Assembly (NCBI RefSeq): GCF_000478195.2
Contig: NZ_AUZM01000053.1
Coordinates: 1 to 45,573, forward strand
DNA from: Lyngbya aestuarii BL J
Lineage (GTDB): Bacteria > Cyanobacteriota > Cyanobacteriia > Cyanobacteriales > Microcoleaceae
DNA: 45,573 nucleotides
Direction of reading: 5' to 3'
Position 1 is the stretch's first letter; each line of letters starts with the position of its first letter. The position numbers and the translations under genes were made by a program. Positions 29,582-38,021 of this stretch are shown here, one piece after another. The notes beneath the pieces were generated by a model. The model searched no databases and was not told the origin of the DNA. It worked only from the letters and a program-made list of their open reading frames with translations.

Positions 29582-30589
29582 ATGCAAAATAACAAACTAT
29601 ATCAACAGGGTTTAATCAAAGCCCGACAAGGAAACTATAGAGGCGCATTGGACGACTTAAATCAGGTACTCAGTCGCAATCCTAACCATGCTATTGCTTA
29701 TACTAATCGCGCCTTACTCTACTACCATTTAAAAGATTATAAAAACGCAATCAAAGACTTAGATTATGCTCTGCAAATTAATCCTAAGTTATCAGATGCC
29801 TATCTAAACCGAGGGAATGCTTGGCGTCATTTAGGGAAGTATGAAAAAGCGATAAAAGACTTAAAAATGGCTTTAAAGTTCAACCCGACTAGCGATGCAA
29901 TTTACAATAATTTGGGTTTAGCAATTGCTCAAAGTGGAGAATATGAAGAAGCTTTAAAATATTACAATAAAGCCTTATTATTCAATCCCAAAAATCATAG
30001 AACCTATCACAATCGAGGTCGAGCCTTTTATATGGGTGGACGAAAAACAGATGCCCTTCAAGACTTTAATAAAACGATAGAACTTTCTCCCAGCTACACA
30101 AAAGCTTACATTAACCGAGGTCTTTGCCATCATCAACTCGGAGATCATCAAGCCGCAATTGAAGATTACAATACCGCTTTAAAAATCGATGCCTATAACG
30201 TGTATGCCTATTATAACCGAGGTTGTGTTTACTACAGCTTGAAAGAGATGAGGTCTGCAATTGATGACTTTAATCAAGCAATACAACTCGATCCAACCTA
30301 TATCAAAGCTTATCTTAATCGAGGATTAGCTCGTTACAAATCAGGTAATCAAACTGAAGCCAATAAAGACTTTTATCATGTGATGTGTGTTAACGCTGAT
30401 GCTTATGTTTACTATCAAGCCCAACGGGGAACACCTAACGATGGTAGCTATTCTCGTAATGCTCCTCAAGTCGAAGTTAATCAAGGTGGAGAATATTTTC
30501 ACACCACTTTTTTAGAAGGATTATGGGATGAAGTCGATCTCAATTACCGAGAGTCAACGATTTGTGAAGCTGAATTTCTGGATGATTAA
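29582..30589 (+). CDS. Tetratricopeptide repeat (TPR) protein
   Basis: The 335 residues contain about eight TPR units of 34 residues (about 4-275), each with the A-Y-x-N-R-G pattern (for example DAYLNRGNAWRHLGKYEKAI). The C-terminal 60 residues leave the repeat pattern and are acidic (ending EAEFLDD). There is no signal peptide, so it is likely a cytoplasmic scaffold for protein contacts; the partner is unknown. GAGG at 29571-29574 is the ribosome binding site, 7 nt before the ATG. It is preceded by a long structured leader and closed by a strong terminator, so it forms a one-gene unit. Confidence 0.9.
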   Translation: MQNNKLYQQGLIKARQGNYRGALDDLNQVLSRNPNHAIAYTNRALLYYHLKDYKNAIKDLDYALQINPKLSDAYLNRGNAWRHLGKYEKAIKDLKMALKFNPTSDAIYNNLGLAIAQSGEYEEALKYYNKALLFNPKNHRTYHNRGRAFYMGGRKTDALQDFNKTIELSPSYTKAYINRGLCHHQLGDHQAAIEDYNTALKIDAYNVYAYYNRGCVYYSLKEMRSAIDDFNQAIQLDPTYIKAYLNRGLARYKSGNQTEANKDFYHVMCVNADAYVYYQAQRGTPNDGSYSRNAPQVEVNQGGEYFHTTFLEGLWDEVDLNYRESTICEAEFLDD

Positions 30590-30625
30590 CCTCATCTTGA
30601 TTCTCATATGATCACAAAACATTAA

Positions 30626-30658
30626 ATAGGGGAAATCATAATCTCCCCTATCTTTTTT
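30626..30658 (+). terminator. Rho-independent terminator of TPR gene
   Basis: A perfect 8-bp stem, ATAGGGGA (30626-30633) and TCCCCTAT (30644-30651), with a 10-nt loop is followed by C and six T residues. It sits 37 bp beyond the TPR stop. Confidence 0.9.
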
Positions 30659-30695
30659 AAACTTCTTTATTCTCTGATGGGATTTTCTTTTAAAC

Positions 30696-31769
30696 TCATG
30701 GAGTTCCGAAAACCTGAGTCCAATAATGATTCCAGTTTTCATTTCCGGTATCATTTTCAAGGAAAAAATAACCGACTCCAATTTCTGTAAAATCGGGATT
30801 GAGAAGATTCGCCCGATGTCCTGGACTATTAATCCATCCTTCTACAACCGCTTCTGGAGTTGAATAACCCGCCCCAATATTCTCTCCGGCTGTAAAATAA
30901 TTATAACCGATAATGGAAATGCGATCAATCACATCATCCCCATTAACGCCTTGATGATCGAAGAAATCCTGTAACGCCATATTTTCGCTGTGATTTTCGG
31001 CCGCCATTACCAATTGAGAATTAAGACTTAGAGGAGATAAACTATTTTCAGCCCGAAATTCATTTGTTAATTGTACCACTTGATTGATTAAATTTTCAGA
31101 AGTATCAACAGGTTGAGAAAGACCAGAAGCATTAACAAAATCATCAAGAGTAATTTCAGTCGGTTGAATTCCCTCCAGTTGGGCGATCACTTCTCCAGTC
31201 GCTACTACCGTAATTTGAGTTAAATTTGAGCCATTATTTTCAACTCTAAATTCCGTCACACTATCGGGAAGTTGCATCAAATCAATACCATCTTCAAAGT
31301 CTGTAATCACATCAGTTTCTTGACCATTTTCTCGCAATCCAAAAAGGTCTGCACCTGAACCCCCCGTTAACGTATCTACCCCTAAATCACCAGAAAGGGT
31401 ATCATTTCCACTTCCGCCAGAAAGTTGGTCATTTTCTCGACCTCCAAATAAACTATCATCATCCTCACCACCAATTAGCGTATCTTCACCCAAATTACCA
31501 AACAAAATATCATTACCCGCTTCTCCATCTAAGGAGTCATTATTCTTTCCCCCAAATAATGTATCATTTCCATTTCCTCCCAATACAAAATCATCACCTT
31601 GATTAGCAAGAATTGATTCAGAATCAATTGAACCATTGATAGTATCTTCCCCTCCTAATGTCAATACACCCAACGGAAAACCCGTTAATTGATCCGTATA
31701 AAGTGTAATTAACTCAGAAGAATTGTCCCCAATCCAAGCCCCTAATTCTGTATCTGGTACTAAAACCAT
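30696..31769 (-). CDS. RTX calcium-binding and CAP (SCP/PR1) domain protein
   Basis: The 357 residues form two parts. Residues about 36-150 hold RTX nonapeptides (GGNGNDTLFGG, GGSGNDTLSGD and others) with the usual DVITDFEDGIDLMQL cap (to about 215). Residues about 225-357 are a CAP domain: LNSQLVMAAENHSENMA with His260, FFDHQG with His272, GENIGAGY (about 295-302), GHRANLLNPDFTEIGVGY (about 317-334) and YWTQVFG. There is no Sec signal; the RTX part suggests type I export. RTX is normally C-terminal, so an N-terminal RTX ahead of CAP is a notable order. CAP proteins range from lipid binders to proteases, and the function is not known here. Confidence 0.9.
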   Translation of the reverse strand: MVLVPDTELGAWIGDNSSELITLYTDQLTGFPLGVLTLGGEDTINGSIDSESILANQGDDFVLGGNGNDTLFGGKNNDSLDGEAGNDILFGNLGEDTLIGGEDDDSLFGGRENDQLSGGSGNDTLSGDLGVDTLTGGSGADLFGLRENGQETDVITDFEDGIDLMQLPDSVTEFRVENNGSNLTQITVVATGEVIAQLEGIQPTEITLDDFVNASGLSQPVDTSENLINQVVQLTNEFRAENSLSPLSLNSQLVMAAENHSENMALQDFFDHQGVNGDDVIDRISIIGYNYFTAGENIGAGYSTPEAVVEGWINSPGHRANLLNPDFTEIGVGYFFLENDTGNENWNHYWTQVFGTP

Positions 31770-32130
31770 GATTCAACTCCGATTTTATCCGTATTTTGCT
31801 AAAAACGACAGTAAAGTTTAGAAGCAGCATTTCGCGATAATGTTAGGCTACCCCAATTTTTCTATTTCAAAACAAGCCCTTCTCATTTTAGAAAAATCAA
31901 CAAAACTTTACTTGTATTGTGTCACTGATTAAACTGTCTACAATTTTTAACCGTTATCTTCCGTAAAACTTCAGATTTTAGATGAAGCTTAAAGAAGTAT
32001 CACACTGAAGGTAGAAACTTCTTGAGAAGATTTTAGACTTTTAGTATATAGGAACATTCCTCAATCAACTTTCGACAAATTTATTGAAATTAACTTCTGT
32101 CTTGCTAACCCTTACCCCCAAGTCCTTACC
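31770..32130. other. AT-rich divergent promoter region
   Basis: 361 bp lie between the start of the RTX-CAP gene (minus) and the start of the 211-residue hypothetical (plus). It must contain both promoters. No repeat, RNA gene or strong consensus promoter was recognised, and no ORF is credible. Confidence 0.4.
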
Positions 32131-32766
32131 ATGAACTATCCCATCAAATCAATTTCTCGTTTCGGTGAAATCAAAGCAATACTTAACCAACCAACCCTCT
32201 ATATTTTTGAAGGAAAAGAAGGACAAAACCTGACTCTGGGAGTTTACGAAGGAACTTCTAAAGCAAAACTTTTAACGCCTTCAGGAGAAGGATTAACGAC
32301 TCTTTATTCTGGTGAGTGGAAAGGGATTTTACCGGAATCAGGTATTTATCGAGTTTTAGTTTATCCCCAACAAGAATCTACAAATTCAGCTATTAAAGTT
32401 GATTTAAGTCAACATTTAACGATAAATTCTGAAAATTATTCTCGATTAAATGACTGGCGCTTATTGGAATATACTTATAAAAGTAGTCGTTTAATTAAAT
32501 CTTTTGAAAATGAAGGTAAATCTTCTCTAGAAATCAGTTTATTTGCAGAACAAATTCAACCTCTAAAAGTTCGCTGTAAACTTGGTCAAACCCTGACAAT
32601 TAAAGCAAATGCTGTCACTATTGCGGTTAAATCTCCGACGGGTCAGTTATTAGCCTTAAAAGAAGAATTAGTTTCGGTTTCTGTCACCCAAAACGGTGTT
32701 TATCAGGTTTTAGTGATTGGTGAAGATTATCCCATGACAACTCCAATCAGCATAAATTTGCAGTAA
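32131..32766 (+). CDS. Hypothetical protein with two PPC-like beta-sandwich repeats
   Basis: The 211 residues look like two related beta-rich halves (about 20-92 and 118-211). Each has a GQxLTL/GQTLTI strand, a 'TPSGE' or 'SPTGQ' turn and a closing SGIYRVLVYP or NGVYQVLVIG strand. This is the pattern of pre-peptidase C-terminal (PPC)-like domains seen in many cyanobacterial secreted proteins. No signal peptide or membrane segment is present, which is odd for that fold. The gene is flanked by a divergent RTX-CAP gene and closed by a terminator-like hairpin. The function is unknown and the domain assignment is tentative. Confidence 0.65.
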   Translation: MNYPIKSISRFGEIKAILNQPTLYIFEGKEGQNLTLGVYEGTSKAKLLTPSGEGLTTLYSGEWKGILPESGIYRVLVYPQQESTNSAIKVDLSQHLTINSENYSRLNDWRLLEYTYKSSRLIKSFENEGKSSLEISLFAEQIQPLKVRCKLGQTLTIKANAVTIAVKSPTGQLLALKEELVSVSVTQNGVYQVLVIGEDYPMTTPISINLQ

Positions 32767-32772
32767 ATGCAA

Positions 32773-32817
32773 GGGAGAGTTTTAGCAAATAGGTCTTAAA
32801 ACTTTCTCTTATTTTTG
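32773..32817 (+). terminator. Probable terminator
   Basis: GAGAGTTTTA (32775-32784) pairs imperfectly with TAAAAC-tt-TCTC (32797-32808), followed by TTATTTTT. It lies just past the stop at 32766 and in front of the convergent tsaB end. Confidence 0.6.
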
Positions 32818-32819
32818 CC

Positions 32820-33455
32820 TTAATTGTCAACAGGATGCTGTCCATAAAAGGGTAATGCTTCCGACCAGTGAGGATATTTTTCTTGTTTAAAGTCTATATT
32901 GGCTAACTCTAATAAACTGATTGCTGAATCTCCAAAACCTCCTTCAAGTTGAACAAGTTTATAGGGATTTTGCCACGTTTCTAGTGTTTTTTGCCACGTT
33001 TCCAGCGACATCACACTATCGGGTAAACATTCAATTAAATTATCTTGTTTAGAATAAATTGCCACAAAAAATTGATTGCGTTGGGCTGGCATTTGTAGGG
33101 CTAAATTCTCCGATAAAGTTGAATCTTTTTGAAAGATTTGCCAAGCCATCCCTGCAAGAGTTGAAATTGAAAATAAAGGAATATCTAACTGTTGGGCGAG
33201 TATTCTCGCGGTGACAACACCCATACGAGTCCCGGTAAAACTTCCTGGGCCTTTTGCAACCGTAATAAACTTCAAATCTGACCAGGTTTGAGGTTGAATA
33301 AACTCCGCTAGATATTGATGTAATTGTACCGATAAATCTCGTCCTAAATTCCAAGATTGAGAACGAATTTCTCCGGTAAAATTACTCAAGGCTAACCCAA
33401 GTTCGGGGCTACTGGTGTGAATTGCTAAAGCATATTGTGAGTGATCAGATGACAT
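32820..33455 (-). CDS. tsaB: tRNA threonylcarbamoyladenosine biosynthesis protein TsaB
   Basis: TsaB is the partner of TsaD in making t6A at position 37 of ANN-decoding tRNAs. The 211 residues have the ASKHA-like start ALAIHTSSPELGLAL and the family core VAKGPGSFTGTRMGVVTARILA (about 67-88). It lacks the metal-binding residues of TsaD, as expected for TsaB. It lies 36 bp downstream of a protein kinase gene on the same strand, so the two may be cotranscribed. tsaD and tsaE are not in the window. Confidence 0.93.
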   Translation of the reverse strand: MSSDHSQYALAIHTSSPELGLALSNFTGEIRSQSWNLGRDLSVQLHQYLAEFIQPQTWSDLKFITVAKGPGSFTGTRMGVVTARILAQQLDIPLFSISTLAGMAWQIFQKDSTLSENLALQMPAQRNQFFVAIYSKQDNLIECLPDSVMSLETWQKTLETWQNPYKLVQLEGGFGDSAISLLELANIDFKQEKYPHWSEALPFYGQHPVDN

Positions 33456-33491
33456 TATTTCAAAAATATTGTATCGTTTCCTAATCGTTTT

Positions 33492-35216
33492 CTAATAGTT
33501 TCCTTTAGAGTAAAACATCGGCATGGCAATAAAAATCCCGGCTAAAATAATCCCAAAAAATCCTTGATTTGCCTCCTTAATTTGCCAAAAACTAAAGAGT
33601 ACAAATAAACTCGCTATCGTACCAAACAAAATACTAATTTCAACTTCACTGCTTTGAGAAACTAGACTTTTCACCTTGAGAAAACCCAAAGCAATTACAA
33701 AAGCCATAAGTGGGGTAAAAACAATGATATTGGTTGTAAAAATAAAGGTAATCATTGACCCCATTAAAATATCCATCCAAAACTCTTTTTGGTTGATTTT
33801 ACTCATCCAAAACTTATGAGAAGTGACTTGAGAGAGTTGTAAATACCGAGGATGAGTTTGAAGCTTAATCAATTGATTTTTGAGTTGAGTTTTCCGATTC
33901 AGAATTAAAAGCTTTTTCCATTCGGGAACATTATTTTTATTGAGTCGCCCTAACAACTTCACTTGACGAACGTTCTTCAGTTGAAGTTGTGTAAGTTGAT
34001 AACCAATTATTTTCGATAAATAAGTATAGTTAACAACCGTATTTTTGGAACGGTTAATCACAACAGTAAGCTGATGTTTTTTAACCAAACTCACTTGAAC
34101 TTTGACCTGATGATAATTCAAAACCTCTTGTAATTTGGCTTGAACAATTTCTCCTTGTTTGTGTTGAGATTTAGTTCGATATTCAGATCGGGTGCGAGGC
34201 TGAAGTTCAGAATAATCTCGCCCAGAAGTTAAATTTTCATCTGCTTTTTCTACAAGATTTGACGACCTTTCATCAGGAATTTTTAACCCTGGAAAAGCAT
34301 CAATATAAGTCGGACGAGGATTCAAATATCGCAATACCGCCGCCGCAGAATGATAACGTCGGCTTGTCGCCCCTTGCAACATTTTATCTAAAATACTTCC
34401 TAACTCATCACTCACAGGAGTCTTTAAATAATCTCGCCAAATCCAATTTCCTTCTTGACTATCAAACAAATCAAACGGCGAAATTTCGGTTAATAGATGA
34501 ATACAAGTTACGCCCAAACTATAAATATCACTCGCAAAAACAGCTTTTCCCATCAACTGTTCTGGGGCGGTATAAGCCGCACTTCCGATCATTGTTCCCG
34601 TTTTGGGTAACATTCCACCTGTAATTAACTTCGCCGCCCCAAAATCGACTAAAACCAGATTTCCGTTTGTTCCTGATGTCAATCGACGACGAATAATATT
34701 TTCCGGTTTGATATCTCGATGAATAATTTTATGACTGTGAATAAACTCTAAAACAGGCAATAAATCCTTTAAGAGTTGTCGAATTTTTTCTTCCGAATAA
34801 GCACCTTTTTCCCATAACTCTTGGGCTAAATTTTTACCTTCTATAAATTCTTGCAGTAAATATTGATAACCATCCTGTTCGAGATAACCTAACCATTGAG
34901 GAATTTGAGGATGTTCTCCTAAATGTTTAAGTTGTTTCGCCTCTTGCTGAAATAATTCAGCCGCTTTTTTACCGTTCATTCCTTGAGGAAAAAACTGCTT
35001 GATCGCGCATTGAGGTTGAGAAACTTGAGACTCATCCACCGCCAAAAATGTCCGACCAAATCCTCCTTCTCCAATTAATTGAATCCCTCGATAACGAGAA
35101 GTCAGAGTTGTTTCACCTTGAGGTTTCAAAACCAAAACAGAACCGCAATTTTGACAAAATTGGGCATCATTAGGATTGTGCGGACGAGTGCAATTGGGAT
35201 TAAAGCAATGACTCAT
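33492..35216 (-). CDS. Zinc-ribbon serine/threonine protein kinase with C-terminal membrane segments
   Basis: The 574 residues comprise an N-terminal four-cysteine zinc ribbon (Cys4, Cys9, Cys21, Cys24), a Hanks-type kinase domain (about 42-300) with GEGGFG (49-54), the ATP lysine Lys73, HRDIKPEN (166-173) and DFG (191-193), then a basic linker (about 310-480) and three to four hydrophobic helices at the C-terminus. All catalytic residues are present, so it should be active. Cyanobacterial kinases of this zinc-ribbon class are common and mostly uncharacterised. The linker (about 350-430) may be an extra sensory or dimerisation module. It heads a transcript with tsaB. Confidence 0.93.
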   Translation of the reverse strand: MSHCFNPNCTRPHNPNDAQFCQNCGSVLVLKPQGETTLTSRYRGIQLIGEGGFGRTFLAVDESQVSQPQCAIKQFFPQGMNGKKAAELFQQEAKQLKHLGEHPQIPQWLGYLEQDGYQYLLQEFIEGKNLAQELWEKGAYSEEKIRQLLKDLLPVLEFIHSHKIIHRDIKPENIIRRRLTSGTNGNLVLVDFGAAKLITGGMLPKTGTMIGSAAYTAPEQLMGKAVFASDIYSLGVTCIHLLTEISPFDLFDSQEGNWIWRDYLKTPVSDELGSILDKMLQGATSRRYHSAAAVLRYLNPRPTYIDAFPGLKIPDERSSNLVEKADENLTSGRDYSELQPRTRSEYRTKSQHKQGEIVQAKLQEVLNYHQVKVQVSLVKKHQLTVVINRSKNTVVNYTYLSKIIGYQLTQLQLKNVRQVKLLGRLNKNNVPEWKKLLILNRKTQLKNQLIKLQTHPRYLQLSQVTSHKFWMSKINQKEFWMDILMGSMITFIFTTNIIVFTPLMAFVIALGFLKVKSLVSQSSEVEISILFGTIASLFVLFSFWQIKEANQGFFGIILAGIFIAMPMFYSKGNY

Positions 35217-35429
35217 TTGAATATTGAATGCAGAGATTCATGGATTTTCAATTTAAAATCTTAATAGAAAGAACTTGAGGGAATAGCCAGAAGATCAAAA
35301 GATAGAGAACAGGAAATATCAAATGATTTTAGATTTTAATCGTGCTAATTATGCTAGATCAAATCTCCTCTCCTGTCTGGGGGATTTCCTAATTTTTCTC
35401 CATCCTTTGATCTCATCCGCCCTGTATTG

Positions 35430-35678
35430 TTATGTAGGAATCAACTCACCGGGACGTAACTTCGCCCATTTTCCCATTTCTTCGGTAAAACTCTGACAAC
35501 CCACAACATCCCATTCCATCTCAATCTCCTCGTCTCGGGAACGAATGTTAACATTGATTGTAGGTTCAATCGGCTCGAAGGTTGGGTCTTCGGCAATGTG
35601 AGATTCCTGGTGCTGTGTTTCTACGGCGTGGTAGGTGATACAGCGATCAACATAGTGACAATTGACACAAATACACAT
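35430..35678 (-). CDS. ycf34: Ycf34 family protein
   Basis: The 82 residues start MCICVNCHYVDRCITYHAVE, with the Cys pattern CxCxxC...C that marks Ycf34, conserved in cyanobacteria and red algal plastids. Work on the Synechocystis protein links it to an iron-sulfur cluster and photosynthetic electron transport. The frame is open for 14 more codons upstream, but this start is chosen because the family begins at MCIC and GAGGA lies about 9 nt upstream. It is divergent from the tRNA nucleotidyltransferase gene. Confidence 0.92.
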   Translation of the reverse strand: MCICVNCHYVDRCITYHAVETQHQESHIAEDPTFEPIEPTINVNIRSRDEEIEMEWDVVGCQSFTEEMGKWAKLRPGELIPT

Positions 35679-35793
35679 TTTTAAAAAATCCTCTGTGCAT
35701 TTCAGCAGACTGAATTTCATTCCAGCCCTTTATTAGCTAATGTAGCTTAGGCAAGACCTTACTGGCCGAAGAAGTCGGTTGATTTTTGTTGCA

Positions 35794-37050
35794 ATGTCAA
35801 AAGCGTTTAACTCGATCGGGTTTACAGATACTTGGCCATTTACTCTAGAGTGGCTACCCCAACCTGCTTATTTAGTCGGAGGTGCAGTGCGAGATGGCTT
35901 GCTTGGGCGCAAAGCAGACTATTTAGATTTAGACTTTGTTGTATTGGAACAAGCGATTCATACTGCACAGAATATAGCTAAATATTATAAAGCCGGATTT
36001 GTCTTATTGGATGCTGAACGTCAGATCGCCCGAGTCGTTTTTCCCGGTGCAACCGTTGATTTTGCCCAAGCCCAAGCCAATAGTCTCGCCCAAGATCTCC
36101 AACGACGAGATTTTACACTCAATGCGATCGCCTATAACCCCTTTACCCAAGAACTGATCGATCCCCACCAGGGTCAAACCGACATCCAAAACCGACTCAT
36201 CCGCATGATTTCCTCTCAAAACCTGCGCGATGATCCCTTGCGACTTCTGCGGGGCTACCGTCAAGCCGCCCAACTCGGATGTCAACTCGAACCTCAAACC
36301 CAAGCCACTATCCGTCAACTCGCCCCTTTCTTATCTCAAGTCGCCGTCGAACGAGTCCAAACGGAGTTAGGGTATTTGTTGAATACGGCGAAAGGTGTCG
36401 TTTGGATCAAACAAGCCTGGGAAGATCATTTACTCTCTGGCTTTTTTCCCAGCGCCTCAGAACAATTTGACCGACTCCTGAAAATTGATCCTGCTGTTGA
36501 GACTCTCCACCAACATTCACCCACATTAACCCCAAGATTATCCCATCCGCTCCGCAATACAATCAAAACCTCACAACTGGCGATCGCTAAACTCACTTGT
36601 TTACTAACTCGTGACCCCAGCGTTGCTGAAGTTGAGTTAACTCAGCTTAAATATAGCAAAGCCGAAATTCGCGAGTCTATCGCCATTCTTAAGGGTTTAG
36701 CTACATTACAGCAAACTCCTCCCTCCCAGATGTCTCTCAGACAGCAGTATTTTCTCTTTCAGGAGGTCGGAACCCTATTTCCAGCCTTAGCAGTCTTAGC
36801 GGTGGCTTCTGGAGTCCCGGTCGCGAGTCTATCGCCTCTCATTGCACGTTACTTGAACCCCGATGATCCGGTTGCTCATCCGCAGGTGTTGGTCACGGGG
36901 AACGAATTGATGAAAATATTAAATTTGTCTCCCAGTCCGAAAATTGGTCAACTGCTGATGAAGATTCAACTTGCACAAGTAGAAGGTCAAATCTTGACTC
37001 GCGAACAAGCCCTAAGATGGGTCGCCCAAAGCCTCGAACACGGCGAGTAA
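35794..37050 (+). CDS. cca: CCA tRNA nucleotidyltransferase / poly(A) polymerase family protein
   Basis: This class II nucleotidyltransferase adds or repairs the 3'-CCA end of tRNA. The 418 residues from ATG 35794 contain AYLVGGAVRDGLLG (26-38), the metal pair Asp45 and Asp47 in DLDFVV, QRRDFTLNAIAYN and DDPLRLLRGYRQAAQL. A TTG 15 bp upstream is in frame but less likely. Whether it adds the whole CCA or only part cannot be told, since some bacteria split the work between two enzymes. It is divergent from ycf34. Confidence 0.9.
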   Translation: MSKAFNSIGFTDTWPFTLEWLPQPAYLVGGAVRDGLLGRKADYLDLDFVVLEQAIHTAQNIAKYYKAGFVLLDAERQIARVVFPGATVDFAQAQANSLAQDLQRRDFTLNAIAYNPFTQELIDPHQGQTDIQNRLIRMISSQNLRDDPLRLLRGYRQAAQLGCQLEPQTQATIRQLAPFLSQVAVERVQTELGYLLNTAKGVVWIKQAWEDHLLSGFFPSASEQFDRLLKIDPAVETLHQHSPTLTPRLSHPLRNTIKTSQLAIAKLTCLLTRDPSVAEVELTQLKYSKAEIRESIAILKGLATLQQTPPSQMSLRQQYFLFQEVGTLFPALAVLAVASGVPVASLSPLIARYLNPDDPVAHPQVLVTGNELMKILNLSPSPKIGQLLMKIQLAQVEGQILTREQALRWVAQSLEHGE

Positions 37051-37179
37051 GTCTTAATTTCTTCTCCTTGTGCCGTGACTCAGACCGGGAGAATCTGTTT
37101 AGACCGTTACCCGATTCTCAGTTGCGTTTTAATTTAATAGGGTTTGCGTCAAATTTTTAACGGTTTAGGAGTGTTGGTG

Positions 37180-37536
37180 ATGAGTCGCTGGACTTGGATG
37201 GAGTGCATTGTTTGGGTGAGTGCGATCGCTGCAATTTCTTCGATTTCGCGTCCCCAGTCTGATTTTCTGATTTCTGTTCAGTCTAATTTGGGTTCGGCTC
37301 AATTGCGATCGGTGGTGATCCCTCGGGAGTGTGACCAACCTGACGATCAAGAATTGTTACGGTTGAGCTTGATTAATCTTTCCCCAAAATCTGCTTCTGA
37401 GTCGGCTTGTGAGTCTTTTCATCGTCACGATCAACAGCATCAGGAAAATTCCTTTTCTCATTTGGGTTTTCGCGTGCAGTTGATCCCAACTCAGTTCAAT
37501 ACGTCAGACCAGACCCCAAAAACGACTCGGAGTTAG
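37180..37536 (+). CDS. Hypothetical protein, possible secreted/membrane-anchored, 118 aa
   Basis: Not recognised. From ATG 37180 it has one N-terminal hydrophobic stretch (MECIVWVSAIAAISSI, about residues 7-22) that could be a signal or anchor, then a polar, Ser/Gln/His-rich tail. AGGAG lies about 10 nt upstream, supporting this start over the TTG at 37144. A strong terminator begins 10 bp after the stop, which supports a real transcription unit. It may be cotranscribed with the preceding nucleotidyltransferase gene. Confidence 0.55.
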   Translation: MSRWTWMECIVWVSAIAAISSISRPQSDFLISVQSNLGSAQLRSVVIPRECDQPDDQELLRLSLINLSPKSASESACESFHRHDQQHQENSFSHLGFRVQLIPTQFNTSDQTPKTTRS

Positions 37537-37545
37537 TTGAAATTT

Positions 37546-37579
37546 AAGACGTGATTCTATTGGGATACACGTCTTTTTT
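37546..37579 (+). terminator. Rho-independent terminator
   Basis: AAGACGTG (37546-37553) pairs with CACGTCTT (37568-37575), loop 14 nt, with a T-run 37574-37579. It ends the transcript of the 118-residue protein. Confidence 0.87.
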
Positions 37580-37580
37580 C

Positions 37581-37610
37581 TTGACAAAACCAAACTGTAC
37601 AGTCTATCAT
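37581..37610 (+). promoter_or_regulatory. Promoter with internal palindromic operator
   Basis: TTGACA (37581-37586) and TATCAT (37605-37610) are 18 bp apart. Between them lies the palindrome ACTGTACAGT (37594-37603), inside a 16-bp sequence CAAACTGTACAGTCTA (37591-37606) that is repeated exactly downstream. A bound repressor would block the polymerase. Confidence 0.6.
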
Positions 37611-37653
37611 AGTTATATATCATCTGATCTGCCTGCTTTTAATTTTCTTTAAT

Positions 37654-37669
37654 CAAACTGTACAGTCTA
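37654..37669 (+). promoter_or_regulatory. Second copy of operator-like 16-mer
   Basis: An exact copy of CAAACTGTACAGTCTA with the palindrome ACTGTACAGT at 37657-37666. Centre-to-centre distance to the first copy is 63 bp, six helical turns. It lies 20 bp before the start of the small ORF at 37690. Confidence 0.6.
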
Positions 37670-37689
37670 GTGAAATGGCAAATTGATAG

Positions 37690-37860
37690 ATGGACATTAT
37701 TTCACTCTCTTTACTTTTAGGACTAATAGTTGTATCTGATCACATCCTCAACGGTCAATTCAAAATTTCACACAAACTGTTGAACTGGCTAGATGAACCA
37801 ACAAAGGATTTCAAGCGTCAAGACCAATCCAACTCCAAGCCTCAACGTCCAACCGAATAA
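37690..37860 (+). CDS. Small membrane ORF, 56 aa
   Basis: A complete 56-codon frame from ATG to TAA, with an in-frame TAG directly before the ATG, so the start is fixed. The N-terminal half is hydrophobic (SLSLLLGLIVVSDHIL), and the C-terminal half is polar and charged (ending QRPTE). It follows directly behind the promoter with twin operator-like sites. No good ribosome binding site is visible. No family was recognised; it is plausible because of the promoter context. Confidence 0.4.
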   Translation: MDIISLSLLLGLIVVSDHILNGQFKISHKLLNWLDEPTKDFKRQDQSNSKPQRPTE

Positions 37861-38021
37861 CCGCTCAAAGTTAGTTTTCTAGAAAAAAGCAAAAACCATT
37901 TCCCGGTCTAACAGGCTTGATCGCGTCAATGAGCAACATCGTTCAGGAGTGACTGCATAAGTGATGAGTTGGCAGACATAAGTACAGATGAGTTCAATAG
38001 ACACCTCAAGCAACAGATCTT

